Assembly: GCA_903834835.1 (NCBI GenBank)
Contig: CAILKO010000049.1
Location: 124,001 to 188,000 of the forward strand
DNA length: 64,000 bases
Reading direction: 5' to 3'
Source of the DNA: an uncultured Pseudomonadota bacterium
GTDB taxonomy: Bacteria; Pseudomonadota; Gammaproteobacteria; Burkholderiales; SG8-39
Part shown: positions 33,918 to 43,723 of the stretch, piece after piece
How the letters are laid out: the number at the start of each line of letters is the position of its first letter
Position numbering within the stretch: position 1 is the first letter of the stretch
Notes under the pieces: model-generated
The model's database searches: none
What the model was told of the DNA's origin: nothing
The model's input: the letters and a program-made list of their open reading frames with translations, nothing else
Made by a program: the position numbers and the translations under genes

Positions 33918-35900
33918 TCAGGGGGTGTGCGCGCGCCAATCCGCCACGCGCGCCCGCATGCGCAGGCGAAGCGCGGCGCGCTCCGTGTCATGGGTGGCGG
34001 GGTCAAAGCGATAGCGGTAGTGCAGCGCAACGATGTCGCGCAGATCCTGAGCGAACTCAGGATGCGCGCGGGCGGCCCGCTCTGCATATTCGCGCGCAGT
34101 CTCACCTGGGCCGCGCTCAAGGCCGATCCTGCGCAGGCGGGCCTCGATCTCGAACCACGGAGAATCCATTCCGCGTCCGGCGGGCGCCCGCAGCGCCTGG
34201 GCACCGGACGACGCATTGCGGCGGCGCAGGCCGATCCGCCATGCCAGCCAGACCGCGAGCACACTGCCGAGGGCAAGTATCCACGCGGAACCGCCCTCAC
34301 CGGAGCGCAGCACTGCGATGCGGTAACTTGCCCAACTGCCGAGATCCGCGACGCGACGCCAGGTGGTCACAGCGTCCTGTTCGCTCTCGAGCCAGTTTTC
34401 CGGGGTAGTGTCCAGTTCCCGCCATGCGCCGTCCTGCCAGACGAGGGCCCATGCGTGGGCATCGCGCGATCGTGCGACCCAGGCGCCTTCCAGACTGCTC
34501 CATTCGTGCACGGCGTAGCCGGTGACATAGCGTGCCGGGATGCCTGCGCGTCGCAGGAGGAGCACCGTGGCACTCGCGAAGAACTCGCAATGGCCTGCGC
34601 GCGTGTCGAGCAGAAACGCCGAGAGCGCGTCCGCCGAAGGATCCGCAGGCTTGCTGCGATAGGTGGCATAGCGGAAATTCTCGCGCAGCCATTCGCGCAG
34701 GTGTGCGGCGCGTGAGCCCGGTGCTATCTCGTCCAGACCGGCTTCCCGATACGCAGTCTCCACGGCGGCGCGTGCGCCCGCAGGTACGAAGAGTTCGTCG
34801 TCGCCGGGTGCGCTGCGATCGCCGCCGGAGGGCGCGTAGAGCACATCGTAGTCCGCGCGTGCCGCGGGCATGCGCAGTTGCACCGTGCCGAGCCGGCTCC
34901 GGCGCAGTTCGTCAGCAGGTAGCCGGCCAATGCGGAAGCTGCCCGCGGGCAGTGGCAGCAGCGCGCTGCCGTCGTCGAGTTCGCGCACGATGCGCAGGCT
35001 GCGAACCGGTGTTTTCGGCGCAGGTGCATACGCAATCGGCCAGGACCTGCCACCCGGCGCGGGTGTGAGAGCGGTTGAACTCGGCGCGCGCGCAAGCCAG
35101 ACGTTGTTGAAAAAGGCGTTGTACGTGGCCTGCGCGAGCAGCGCGGGCGGGTCGTCGCGGTCCGGATAGGCGCGCAGGACGATGCGTCCCGAGCGCTTCA
35201 GCTCGCCGATGCTGCCCATGGCCGTGTTGCTCCTGAACGGGTCCCCGCGATCGTTCATGCCGGCGAAGAAATCTGACAATGCGTCCTCGAGCAGATTCTG
35301 CAGGCCCTCGAGCCCCAGCGCGCCGCCATAGCCCATCACGCTCGCGAGCGACACCGCGGCAAGCCAGCTGCGCGTTCGGTAGCGTCGCGAGCGGGACGAA
35401 AACAGTGCCCAGCCGGTGAGGATCACAAGACCGCAGTAGTACACGCCGGGGGTGCGCTGATTCGCGGCCGCGCCGCCCACCAGCAATATCGCCAGAAACA
35501 GCCAGCCCAGATCCATCGACGGGATATGCCGGCGTTCCTCCGCGCTCGCGCGCCGCATCGAGATGAAGAGCGCAGAAAGCGCGACCCGGCGTTCATCCGA
35601 CCAGGCCTGTGCGACGGCGAGCGGCAGGAAGGCGAGGGGCAGCCATTCGAAGGCACGCACCACCACGGGCCGCGGTCCGCCGCTTGTCCAGGCATAGGCG
35701 ACGATCAGGATGAGCAGCGCAGTGCACAGATCTGCGACCCGGTTCCATTGCAGGGGTTCCAGATGCAGACGCCAGCGCAGGACGCGCGGTGCTTCGAGGA
35801 GGAGCGCGAGCACGATGCCCAGCGGCCAGACATCCGTGAGCGCGGCCCAGAAGAGCGCGCAGGCGCCGAGGAGCCATGGAGGTACAAGAAGATCGCGCAT
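33918..35900 (-). CDS. Membrane transglutaminase-like protein (TgpA/DUF3488 family)
   Basis: 660 residues. Five or six N-terminal membrane helices lie within residues 1-200, then a periplasmic part with a transglutaminase core and a last helix near 520-540 followed by a cytoplasmic DUF4129-like tail. The catalytic triad is visible: Cys438 in AGHCEFFASA, His482 in RDAHAWALVW, Asp497 in ELDTTPENW. In Pseudomonas the homologue TgpA is essential. It is the third gene of the MoxR-DUF58-TgpA module, 2 bp after the DUF58 gene. Substrate unknown. Confidence 0.92.
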   Translation of the reverse strand: MRDLLVPPWLLGACALFWAALTDVWPLGIVLALLLEAPRVLRWRLHLEPLQWNRVADLCTALLILIVAYAWTSGGPRPVVVRAFEWLPLAFLPLAVAQAWSDERRVALSALFISMRRASAEERRHIPSMDLGWLFLAILLVGGAAANQRTPGVYYCGLVILTGWALFSSRSRRYRTRSWLAAVSLASVMGYGGALGLEGLQNLLEDALSDFFAGMNDRGDPFRSNTAMGSIGELKRSGRIVLRAYPDRDDPPALLAQATYNAFFNNVWLARAPSSTALTPAPGGRSWPIAYAPAPKTPVRSLRIVRELDDGSALLPLPAGSFRIGRLPADELRRSRLGTVQLRMPAARADYDVLYAPSGGDRSAPGDDELFVPAGARAAVETAYREAGLDEIAPGSRAAHLREWLRENFRYATYRSKPADPSADALSAFLLDTRAGHCEFFASATVLLLRRAGIPARYVTGYAVHEWSSLEGAWVARSRDAHAWALVWQDGAWRELDTTPENWLESEQDAVTTWRRVADLGSWASYRIAVLRSGEGGSAWILALGSVLAVWLAWRIGLRRRNASSGAQALRAPAGRGMDSPWFEIEARLRRIGLERGPGETAREYAERAARAHPEFAQDLRDIVALHYRYRFDPATHDTERAALRLRMRARVADWRAHTP

Positions 35901-35902
35901 CG

Positions 35903-37210
35903 TCAGCGGAGCCTCGCGAGACCCTCCTCAATGCGGCCGGGCACGAGGTGATGCGCATCTGCGGGAAGATCGGACGGTCGTTGCGAGGCGACGAGCAGTA
36001 TGGTCACGTGCGCGCCTGAAGCTTGCAGCGCCGCGACGAGCGCTCGCCGGCCGGCATCCCAGGCGAGCAGTATGGCGATCACGCCTGCCTGCGGTTCTCG
36101 GAGTTGATCTGCGGCATGCTTCAGGGGTGCGAGTCCGTTCACCCCCGATGCCTGGATGCTGGCGAGCGTGCCAAGCAGCAGATCCGGCGAGTACGCATGC
36201 GCGGACGGCGCAGCAGCAGACGATGCGCCGGAGCTGCCGTCCGCGAGCAGTAGATCAAGCAGGCACTCGCCGGATTCGAGTGTGCAGGCAAACGACGCGG
36301 CAATCGAGATCGCTTCCTCGAAGGCCGCGGCGGCATCCGACTGCACGCAGTTATCGAGCAGCAGAACGTAGCGCGGCGCCGCTTCTTCCTGATACTCCCG
36401 CACCACCGGGCGGCCGAGGCGAGCGTAGCGTTTCCAGTGTATGCGCGGCAGCGGGTCGCCGGGCCGATAGTCGCGCAACGACAGAAACTCGTCCGAGTCC
36501 CCGGCGCGTGCGTTCGGCAGGAGTTCGCCGTGAGTGTCCCGGTGGCGACCCGGGAGCAGGACCCGCGGCAGATGGTATCGGCGCGGCAGCACAAGGATGC
36601 GAGCGGGCGATGCAAGGAAGCGAGCCGCTCGCACGAGACCCATCGGATCCGGGCGCAGCACGGAGGCGCCACTCAGTTGCAGCGTTCCCCGGCGGTAGGG
36701 CGTTACTTCCAGGTTCGTGTGGAGGATGCCCTTCGGTGGCAGGGGCGGCAGCGGAACGGTGACGTGGTCCGCGTTGCGCTTTTCGTGGAGCAGGTGCGCA
36801 TAGCGGTAAAAGCCGAGCGCGCGGTCGTAGGCGTTGATCCGGCGTGGATCGCGCGATTGGCAGAAACTCTCGAAATCAGGTCGTGGGTCGGGCATTTCCA
36901 GTCTGATCTGCAGACCCTCCTGCCCGTGCTCGCCGGAATTTTCCAGGCGCAGAGCGAGATTGAAGGGCATGCCTGCTTCTGCCCAGCGCGGCGCCTCGAT
37001 TGCGAGTCCAAGCGGCGGCGGCCGCCGCAGTCCCAGTACCCAGGCGACAAGGAGCAGCGCGCTCAGAAAAGCGAAGGCCTCGAAGGCGAGCGTGTGACGC
37101 GTGTCGACCCCAAGGGCTGCACACAGAATCGTTCCCGAGAGCACGGCGTAGCCCGAGAGGGTGAAGCGCCTGCGCGACCAGCGCTGATAGATGAAGAAAG
37201 CGCTGTACAT
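35903..37210 (-). CDS. DUF58 domain protein
   Basis: 435 residues. Two membrane helices near the N-terminus (residues 15-35 and 42-60), then a large soluble domain with the DUF58/von Willebrand A-like motif LSLRDYRPGDPLPRIHWKRYARLGRP, split as DYRPGDPLPRIHWK near residue 255, and YVLLLDNC near 290. These proteins partner with MoxR AAA ATPases. The gene starts 98 bp after the MoxR gene and is 2 bp from the transglutaminase gene, so the three form one transcript. The protein may act in envelope stress or complex assembly. Confidence 0.9.
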   Translation of the reverse strand: MYSAFFIYQRWSRRRFTLSGYAVLSGTILCAALGVDTRHTLAFEAFAFLSALLLVAWVLGLRRPPPLGLAIEAPRWAEAGMPFNLALRLENSGEHGQEGLQIRLEMPDPRPDFESFCQSRDPRRINAYDRALGFYRYAHLLHEKRNADHVTVPLPPLPPKGILHTNLEVTPYRRGTLQLSGASVLRPDPMGLVRAARFLASPARILVLPRRYHLPRVLLPGRHRDTHGELLPNARAGDSDEFLSLRDYRPGDPLPRIHWKRYARLGRPVVREYQEEAAPRYVLLLDNCVQSDAAAAFEEAISIAASFACTLESGECLLDLLLADGSSGASSAAAPSAHAYSPDLLLGTLASIQASGVNGLAPLKHAADQLREPQAGVIAILLAWDAGRRALVAALQASGAHVTILLVASQRPSDLPADAHHLVPGRIEEGLARLR

Positions 37211-37308
37211 GCGGAACAGCGGCCACTGCAGGAATCCACCCGGGACCGGCCGCGTCCCCGACGTTCCATGCGGCAGCGGATCCGCGGGGTCGGCGCCGGG
37301 CGCCGTCC

Positions 37309-38274
37309 TCAGCGCGGCACGGGGACGGATTTGAGGACCTCGGCGACGATTGCCTGCCTGGTCAGACCGGAATAGCGCGCCTGGGGATCCAGCACCAGCC
37401 GATGCGCGATCACCGCGACTGCGATTTCACGTACGTGGTCCGGCGTCACGAAGGCCTCGCCGTCCATGAGGGCGAGCGCCTGCGCGGCGGCGCCGAGCGC
37501 AAGCGAGGCGCGCGGTCCGGCACCGAGTACGACCGATGATGCGCCGCGCGTCGACCGAACGAGATCCACAACGTAACGACGCACGTCCGTCGACACGCGT
37601 ACCTGCCGGACCGCCTCGCGCAGGGCGAGCACATCGTCGACGCTGGCGCAGGACGCGAGCGATTCGAGCGGGTGCCCCTGCTCCTGCGAACGCAGCACCT
37701 CCACCTCCTGCTCGGGCGACACATAGCCGAGTTCCAGGCGGATCGCGAAGCGGTCGAGTTGTGATTCCGGCAAGGGATAGGTGCCGCGGAACTCCACCGG
37801 GTTCTGCGTCGCGATCACGAAGAAAAAATCCTCTAGCCGGTGGGTGGTTCCATCGATCGACACCTGGTGCTCCGCCATCGCCTCGAGCAGCGCCGACTGG
37901 GTGCGCGGGCTTGCACGGTTGATCTCATCGGCGAGCAGTATCTGCGTGAACACCGGCCCGCGGTGGAAATCAAAAGACTGCGTCCCGGGATTGAACACCG
38001 AGACACCGAGAATGTCGGCAGGCAGCAGGTCCGGCGTGAACTGAATGCGCTTGAATTGCGCGCCGATCGCGCGCGCGATCGCCTTCGCCATGGTGGTCTT
38101 GCCGGTGCCGGGAAAATCTTCGATCAGGATGTGGCCGCCGCTCGCGAGAGCGGCGAGCAGCCAGCGCAGGCTTGTCTCCTGACCGGAGAGTACGCGCCCG
38201 ACGCCTTCGCAAACGCGATCGACAGTGTCCCTCGCGCGTGCGGCAGAGGCTGGATCGCCCGGCGGGTTCGTCAA
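37309..38274 (-). CDS. MoxR-family AAA ATPase
   Basis: About 321 residues. Walker A EDFPGTGKTTMAKA near residue 48, Walker B LLADEINRASPRTQ near 110, sensor 1 VIATQNPVEFRGTYPLPESQLDRF near 150 (split ATQNP and PLPESQLDRF), then the C-terminal lid domain. MoxR proteins are ATP-driven chaperones for VWA-domain partners. I place the start at TTG 38274, which overlaps the TGA of the upstream gene (TTGA), giving the family's usual N-terminus; the alternative GTG at 38352 overlaps that gene by 82 bp. Confidence 0.87.
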   Translation of the reverse strand: MTNPPGDPASAARARDTVDRVCEGVGRVLSGQETSLRWLLAALASGGHILIEDFPGTGKTTMAKAIARAIGAQFKRIQFTPDLLPADILGVSVFNPGTQSFDFHRGPVFTQILLADEINRASPRTQSALLEAMAEHQVSIDGTTHRLEDFFFVIATQNPVEFRGTYPLPESQLDRFAIRLELGYVSPEQEVEVLRSQEQGHPLESLASCASVDDVLALREAVRQVRVSTDVRRYVVDLVRSTRGASSVVLGAGPRASLALGAAAQALALMDGEAFVTPDHVREIAVAVIAHRLVLDPQARYSGLTRQAIVAEVLKSVPVPR

Positions 38275-38858
38275 CTCGCGCCTGGCTGGGAGTCCGTGCG
38301 CGTTGCGGCACCCTGCGGTGCGATGCCTTTCTCGGCCAGGATCTTGCGCCACGCGCTGTTGAAAATCTCGATTTCCTTCTGCGCGCGCTCGTTTCCTTTG
38401 TGTGCGGCGAGCACCAGCGTGTATTTCGGATTCAGGCGGCGCGTGATGTAGCCCACCAGGGGAATGTCAAAGCCGATGATCGCGGCCTGTGTCCACTGCA
38501 GATGGTAGACAAGCCAGGGCGAGAGCAGCAGGCCGATCAGCCCCATCGCGGCAAGCATCGAGGATGCGCCCTGAGCGGCCAGCGGGAACTTGAAGGAAAA
38601 CCGGTGTCTGCGCACGAAGTCCGCCTCCTCCACGCTGAAGTGGTAGGGCGGTTCGTCCGGTTCGACCGGGATCCGATGCTGTCCGTAGATGAACAGCATC
38701 AGCAGGCCCTGGAAGAGAACCACGAAACTTGCAATATAGATCCATGAGCCGGTCTCGGGGTGATAGAAACTCCATACACCCAGTGCGATCACGGCCGCAG
38801 TGCTTAGTCCGCGCATTCTGCGAGCATAACTTATTTCTGCGGCTGTCCATGCATTCAC
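38271..38858 (-). CDS. Unrecognised membrane protein preceding MoxR
   Basis: 195 residues. Two pairs of hydrophobic segments (about 17-33, 37-59, 94-120 and 122-140) separated by a polar loop (VEPDEPPYHFSVEEADFVRRHRFSF). The C-terminal 55 residues are soluble and charged. I do not recognise a family. The stop codon overlaps the TTG start of the MoxR gene, which indicates coupling and a function in that module. The start is a GTG with no clear ribosome binding site; an ATG 14 codons downstream (38816) is possible. Confidence 0.72.
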   Translation of the reverse strand: MNAWTAAEISYARRMRGLSTAAVIALGVWSFYHPETGSWIYIASFVVLFQGLLMLFIYGQHRIPVEPDEPPYHFSVEEADFVRRHRFSFKFPLAAQGASSMLAAMGLIGLLLSPWLVYHLQWTQAAIIGFDIPLVGYITRRLNPKYTLVLAAHKGNERAQKEIEIFNSAWRKILAEKGIAPQGAATRTDSQPGAS

Positions 38859-39196
38859 GATGCGGCTGATGGGCAGGCCAATTCAATGCTGCGCTGTCAA
38901 GGGAAATTGCCTCGGCTTCGAATAATCTGCGCGCCATGGGACGATCTTGCGCGCACGCGTTGTATTCGTCGCGCGATTTCATTAGCATGCGCGGCGATCG
39001 CAGGATTTGACAACAACAACCTGCAGGCTTCGTTGTCCGACGGGGGTCTCCCTTCGGACAAGGCGCGCGGCTTCCGCGGGGAAGGCGATCACAAAACAAA
39101 TGTATGGATCGACCGGCCTTCCTGCGTGCTTTCGTGCCGCATTGCCAGCGCCGTGTCGGATCATGTCGAGTCCCCTGCGCGGAGGCGAGTTGCGAG
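38859..39196. other. Divergent intergenic region, 338 bp
   Basis: Lies between the MoxR-module membrane protein (minus) and the HU-type gene (plus). It contains a TTGACA at 39007-39012 without a convincing -10 at the right distance, and a hairpin at 39033-39061. No protein-like frame and no tRNA seen. Confidence 0.6.
39033..39061. repeat. Hairpin upstream of the HU-type gene
   Basis: TTGTCCGA (39033-39040) pairs with TCGGACAA (39054-39061); after one mismatch GGG pairs with CCC around loop GGTCT. It lies about 136 bp before the HU start codon. Possibly part of the 5' leader. Confidence 0.45.
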
Positions 39197-39502
39197 ATGC
39201 GTGCGAGCGTAAATCGTTCTGTGGTCACCAAGTCTGATCTGGTCAATGCGGCCGCCAAGGCCGGCAACCTCAGCAAGTCGGCCGCCGGCGACGCGGTCAA
39301 TGCCGTGTTCGAGGCAATCGTCGCGAATGTCGCGCGCGGCAACCGTGTGACGGTCGTCGGTTTCGGGACCTTCCTCCCGCGGGAGCGCCGCGCCCGCGCA
39401 GGACGCAGTCCTCTGAACGGCAAGGAGATCAAGATTGCCGCGAAGAAGGTCCCTGCCTTTTCGGCGGGGCAGGGCTTCAAGGATGCGGTCGGGCGACGCT
39501 GA
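39197..39502 (+). CDS. HU-family DNA-binding protein
   Basis: 101 residues. Histone-like fold: TKSDLVNAAAKAGNLSKSAAGDAVNAVFEAI helix pair (split at AGNLSKS), the beta-arm entry GNRVTVVGFGTFLPRERRARAGRSPLNG with the conserved GFG and R-N/P tip, and KKVPAFSAGQGFKDAV at the end. It binds and bends DNA. The N-terminal extension MRASVNRSV is slightly longer than the usual MNK. An ATG at 39197 has GGAGG 11 bp upstream, a loose spacing. Divergent from the membrane protein gene. Confidence 0.93.
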   Translation: MRASVNRSVVTKSDLVNAAAKAGNLSKSAAGDAVNAVFEAIVANVARGNRVTVVGFGTFLPRERRARAGRSPLNGKEIKIAAKKVPAFSAGQGFKDAVGRR

Positions 39503-39613
39503 CGTTTGAAGGCGGGTCCGGGTGCTGTGCAGCGGGCCTTGCATGCGCGCGCACGGAACGCGGGCGTTGCAAAGCATTTGCATGCTTGGCAGAATCCGAG
39601 GAACGGAGCCAAG

Positions 39614-40192
39614 ATGGACAGCCCTCTGATCCTGTCGCTGGACGCGCATGGCACGCCGCATCGGTGGATAAGCTGGCAGCAGGCCTGCTTCTACTATGCG
39701 AAGAATCTGGTCGCCTGGACGCTGGGCGACCGTACATTTACGTTCCATGGTGGCATCTCCCGGGACACCGGTTTGCGCTCCAGCATCACCGCGCATTCGA
39801 TCATTGCGGTCAAGGGAAAATCCCTCGGTGCGCTGGCGCATGGCCAGATTCCCCCGCTCAGTAATCGCGAACTGTTCCGCCGCGACTGCCAGATGTGCGC
39901 CTACTGCGGCGGCGAATTCACCATCTTCAGGCTTACGCGGGATCACATCATTCCGCTCTCGCGCGGCGGGCGTGATACGTGGATGAATGTAGTGACCGCC
40001 TGCAGGCACTGCAACGGGCACAAGCGCAACCGGCTCCCAGAGGAGGCAGGCATGGAGTTGCGCTATGCGCCATATGTGCCCAACAAGGCCGAGTATCTGA
40101 TACTCACCAACCGGAAAATCCTGTCCGATCAGATGGAGTTTCTCAGGATGCACGTTTCAGCCCATTCACGCGTCATGCTGGCGTCCGCCTGA
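39614..40192 (+). CDS. HNH endonuclease family protein
   Basis: 192 residues. The HNH core with zinc-binding Cys pairs is intact: CAYCGG near residue 97, LTRDHIIPLSRGG near 113 with the catalytic His, and NVVTACRHCNGHKRNR near 132-146. The N-terminal half lacks recognised domains. Relatives are widespread chromosomal HNH proteins of unknown role, sometimes linked to DNA repair or defence. It stands alone between HU and a diguanylate cyclase, with no restriction methylase nearby. GGAG lies 6 bp before the ATG. Confidence 0.88.
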   Translation: MDSPLILSLDAHGTPHRWISWQQACFYYAKNLVAWTLGDRTFTFHGGISRDTGLRSSITAHSIIAVKGKSLGALAHGQIPPLSNRELFRRDCQMCAYCGGEFTIFRLTRDHIIPLSRGGRDTWMNVVTACRHCNGHKRNRLPEEAGMELRYAPYVPNKAEYLILTNRKILSDQMEFLRMHVSAHSRVMLASA

Positions 40193-40280
40193 ATTCCGGC
40201 GGGGCGACCGCAGGGGGATGTTCCGGCAGGTGGGCGTGCAGACGGGCGTCTCCGGTGCCAGCTGCGAAGGATCTGGAGGA

Positions 40281-41426
40281 ATGGGTTTGGTGGAACAACG
40301 AGGCATGCAGGCGATTCCGCCGAAGCCGGTAGGCCCCGAAGTCACTGCGTCCAGTGCCCTCGCGGCCGATCCTGGTCAGGATCTCCGGCTGCAGCGTAAC
40401 CTCGTCGCGGCCGCCACCTCGGCGCTCGTAGTCCTCTCCCTCGTCGCGTTCCGCATGCTCGGGCTGATCGAGGCGGACATCGTGCTGAAGGCTGCGGTCA
40501 CCATCGCGTTCCTCGCGCTCGCCTTCTACCTCGTTTTTCGCAGCGGCCTGAATCGGCTTGCACGCGACGCGAGCCTCACCGTACCCCAGACGATCTGCGC
40601 AATTTTCGTGCTCGGCTGGCTCATGTACGAAGCCGAACCAATCCGGGGCGCCCTTTGTCTCTTCTACCTTGTGGCGATGCTGTTCGGTGTGCTGCGTCTC
40701 GATACGGCGACCATGGTGGGGGTGGCGCTTACGGCCCTCGTATCGCACGCGGTAATGCTCTATCTGTGGCACATCGCCCATCCAGGGTTCGACACCGGGC
40801 CCGATATCGCGCGCCTCGCGGTGCTGGGAATCGTGCTGCCCTGGTTCGCGGTGATGGGGGGGTATGTGAACCGGATGCGCAAACGCTTGACCGACAGCAA
40901 CCGGCGCCTGGTGCGCGCAATGGAGCGCATCGAACAAGTGGCGATCCGGGATGAGCTGACCGGCGCCTATAACCGGAGGTTTCTGCTGGAGGTGCTGGAG
41001 CGGGAGTGCCGGCGTTCTCGCCGGGTCGGCTCCCAGCTCGCCGTGTGTCTGGTGGACGTCGATTATTTCAAAAGCGTGAACGACAACCACGGACACGCAG
41101 CGGGCGATGCGGTGCTTACCTATTTTGCGGGCCTGGTGCACGGGATCATCCGGGGCGCCGATGTTTTCGGCCGCTACGGGGGGGAGGAGTTCGTCATTGT
41201 TCTGCCGGATACCGACCTGCAGGGCGCCGTTGACTGTGCGGAGCGGATCCGTCGCGCGAGCGTCGAGGCAGATTATCCGCAGGTGCCGGTGGAGCGCCGG
41301 ATAACTGCGACGATCGGGGTTGCCCTCCAAGGCGACCACGAGACCCCGGCCGAACTGCTGGTGCGCGCAGACCGTGCGCTCTACCAGGGCAAGGCCGCCG
41401 GGCGCGACTGCGTGATGGTGGGCTAG
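40281..41426 (+). CDS. Membrane diguanylate cyclase (GGDEF)
   Basis: About 381 residues. Six predicted membrane helices (residues roughly 40-210), a short coiled linker, then a GGDEF domain: DELTGAYNRRFLLEVLE, DVDYFKSVNDNHGHAAGDAVL, and the active site GRYGGEEFVIVLPDTDL. The I-site RGAD lies exactly five residues before GGEEF, so product inhibition is expected. It makes cyclic-di-GMP at the membrane. The start is uncertain: GGAGG sits one base before ATG 40281, so TTG 40287 or GTG 40290, 7-10 bp from it, may be used instead. Confidence 0.9.
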   Translation: MGLVEQRGMQAIPPKPVGPEVTASSALAADPGQDLRLQRNLVAAATSALVVLSLVAFRMLGLIEADIVLKAAVTIAFLALAFYLVFRSGLNRLARDASLTVPQTICAIFVLGWLMYEAEPIRGALCLFYLVAMLFGVLRLDTATMVGVALTALVSHAVMLYLWHIAHPGFDTGPDIARLAVLGIVLPWFAVMGGYVNRMRKRLTDSNRRLVRAMERIEQVAIRDELTGAYNRRFLLEVLERECRRSRRVGSQLAVCLVDVDYFKSVNDNHGHAAGDAVLTYFAGLVHGIIRGADVFGRYGGEEFVIVLPDTDLQGAVDCAERIRRASVEADYPQVPVERRITATIGVALQGDHETPAELLVRADRALYQGKAAGRDCVMVG

Positions 41427-41438
41427 AATCCCCCGCCG

Positions 41439-42407
41439 ATGAAGACCACATTTCTCGATTTCGAGCAGCAGATTTCCGAGCTCGAGCAGCGGATCGAAGA
41501 GCTGCGCTTCGTGCAGGATGATTCCGCGATCGACATTTCGACGGAAATCCAGCGCCTGTCGAAGAAGAGTCAGATACTCACCCGCGACGTCTATGCGAAG
41601 CTGACGCCCTGGCAGGTATCCCAGGTCGCGCGCCATCCGCAGCGGCCCTATACGCTCGACTATGTCTCCATGCTCTTCACGGATTTCGAGGAGCTGCACG
41701 GCGACCGCGCGTTCGCCGACGACCCGGCCATCGTGGGCGGTCTGGCTCGCTTCGGGGGGCAGTCATGCGTCGTGATCGGTCACCAGAAGGGGCGGGATAC
41801 CAAGGAGAAGATCGCTCGGAACTTCGGCATGCCCAAACCCGAGGGCTACCGAAAGGCGCTCAGGCTGATGAAACTTGCCGAGAAGTTCAAGCTGCCCGTG
41901 TTCACCTTCGTCGACACGCCGGGCGCATATCCGGGTATGGACGCGGAGGAGCGAGGTCAGAGCGAGGCGATCGGTCGGAACCTCTTCGAAATGGCGCGCC
42001 TGCGCACGCCGGTGATCGTCACGGTCATCGGCGAGGGCGGCTCAGGCGGCGCGCTCGCCATCGCGGTCGGGGACGTGCTGGTGATGCTGCAATACGCGAC
42101 GTTGTCGGTCATTTCGCCGGAAGGGTGTGCGTCGATACTCTGGCGTAGTGCGGACCGTGCGGCAGAGGCGGCGGAGGCGCTGGGAATAACCGCCAGCAGG
42201 TTGAAGACGCTCGGGCTCGTGGACAAAGTCGTTCCCGAGCCCCTGGGAGGCGCGCACCGCGATCCTCAGGCGACGGCTGCTGCGCTAAGGAAGGTGCTCG
42301 CCGAAGCCCTCAAGCAGTTGCAGGGCAAGTCGGTCAAGCAATTGATCGAGGATCGAATGGATCGCCTGGTGGGCTATGGCAAATTCAAGGAGGCGGCGCA
42401 ACGCTGA
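41439..42407 (+). CDS. accA: Acetyl-CoA carboxylase carboxyltransferase, alpha subunit
   Basis: 322 residues, full length. The alpha half of the carboxyltransferase that moves carboxyl from biotin to acetyl-CoA for fatty acid synthesis. Landmarks: [18 protein letters not shown] at the start, [45 protein letters not shown] and [10 protein letters not shown] with the oxyanion-hole glycines, and [13 protein letters not shown]. It is 12 bp after the diguanylate cyclase and overlaps or abuts tilS, the usual accA-tilS pairing. Confidence 0.97.
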   Translation: MKTTFLDFEQQISELEQRIEELRFVQDDSAIDISTEIQRLSKKSQILTRDVYAKLTPWQVSQVARHPQRPYTLDYVSMLFTDFEELHGDRAFADDPAIVGGLARFGGQSCVVIGHQKGRDTKEKIARNFGMPKPEGYRKALRLMKLAEKFKLPVFTFVDTPGAYPGMDAEERGQSEAIGRNLFEMARLRTPVIVTVIGEGGSGGALAIAVGDVLVMLQYATLSVISPEGCASILWRSADRAAEAAEALGITASRLKTLGLVDKVVPEPLGGAHRDPQATAAALRKVLAEALKQLQGKSVKQLIEDRMDRLVGYGKFKEAAQR

Positions 42408-43683
42408 AGCGTGCGCCGGCGCCGGGGTGGAGCAGGCACTCCGGCGGTTTTTCTCCGAATTCCGGAAGGATTCGGCCCCGGGCGGGGCGCGGGTGGCGGT
42501 CGCACTCTCCGGTGGCATGGATTCCGTATCATTGCTGCACGCGGCGGCTGTTCTGGCAACGGAGTTTCCTGTCGCCCTTTCTGCGCTCCATGTGAATCAC
42601 GGTCTGAGTCCGAACGCGCGCCGCTGGGAGTCATTTTGTCGCGCGCTGTGTCGCGATCTGGAAGTTCCGCTTATCGTGCGCCGTGTCAAGGTGGGTGCGG
42701 CGCGCGGCAGGGGGCTCGAGGCGGCGGCGCGCGAGGCGCGCCGCGCGGTGTTCGCCGCTGCGCGGGTCGATGCGGTGGTGCTTGCCCATCATAGGGACGA
42801 TCAGGCCGAGACTGTGCTGCTGAACCTCCTGCGTGGAGCTGGGCCGCGTGGCGCGAGCGGGATGCGCCCGCTGTCCGCAGCCGGAGATGTGGCGCTGGCG
42901 CGTCCTCTGCTCGAGATCGGGCGAGGAGAGATCGCAGCCTATGCTGCTGCGCAGGGTCTCGCATGGATCGAGGACGAATCCAACCTGGACGAAGGATTGC
43001 GGCGGAATTTCATCCGTCATAGCGTCGGGCCGCTGCTTGCGACGCGGTACCCGAAATGGCAAGAGAGCCTTGCCCGCTCGGCGCGCTTGTTCGCCCAGGC
43101 GCAGGCGGACGAGCGCGCGCAACTCAGGCTCCTGCTGGAATTGAATGGACTGCGCGCACCAAGTGAGCGCGGACTTGCCGAGATGCTGAGCCAGATCCGG
43201 GATTCCCGCCCGGATGCACGGGTCGCGATTGCGCATGATGGTGCAATGCTGAGAATGTTCCGCAGCCGGCTGATCATCGCATCGGAGCCGTCCGTTCCCG
43301 CGCACGTCGCGCAGGAACAGGTGACCTGGCGCGGCGAGCGCAGCCTGTTGCTGCCCGCATTTGGGGGCACGCTGCACATGCGCTCGGGGACCGGTATCGG
43401 ACTCGACCGGGTCAGACTGGCAGCGGGCCAGGTGACTGTGCGCGCGCGCAGCGGGGGAGAGCGTCTGCGACTTGGCGCTCGCCAGCCGCACAGGACGTTG
43501 AAGAACCTCTATCAGGAGGCGGGCATCCCCCACTGGGAGCGGCAGCGTCTGCCGCTTATTTATTGCGGTGAGACCCTGGTATGGGCTGCCGGCCTCGGAT
43601 TACAGGCGGACTATGCGGCGTTGCCCGGGGCAGCGGGTGTCGAACCTGAGTGGGTCCCGGAAGCGCCACCCAAGGGCCGCTGA
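42376..43683 (+). CDS. tilS: tRNA(Ile)-lysidine synthase
   Basis: 435 residues. The N-terminal PP-loop ATPase domain has [16 protein letters not shown] near residue 43 and the [12 protein letters not shown] and [19 protein letters not shown] motifs. The C-terminal TilS substrate domain contains [34 protein letters not shown], split as [17 protein letters not shown]. It modifies C34 of the Ile CAU tRNA to lysidine so it reads AUA. The ATG at 42376 overlaps accA by 32 bp; a GTG at 42427 inside is an alternative start. Confidence 0.95.
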   Translation: MANSRRRRNAEACAGAGVEQALRRFFSEFRKDSAPGGARVAVALSGGMDSVSLLHAAAVLATEFPVALSALHVNHGLSPNARRWESFCRALCRDLEVPLIVRRVKVGAARGRGLEAAAREARRAVFAAARVDAVVLAHHRDDQAETVLLNLLRGAGPRGASGMRPLSAAGDVALARPLLEIGRGEIAAYAAAQGLAWIEDESNLDEGLRRNFIRHSVGPLLATRYPKWQESLARSARLFAQAQADERAQLRLLLELNGLRAPSERGLAEMLSQIRDSRPDARVAIAHDGAMLRMFRSRLIIASEPSVPAHVAQEQVTWRGERSLLLPAFGGTLHMRSGTGIGLDRVRLAAGQVTVRARSGGERLRLGARQPHRTLKNLYQEAGIPHWERQRLPLIYCGETLVWAAGLGLQADYAALPGAAGVEPEWVPEAPPKGR

Positions 43684-43723
43684 TCGCAATTTCTGCTGGT
43701 TCAAGTTAAGCCTTTGTTTTTAC

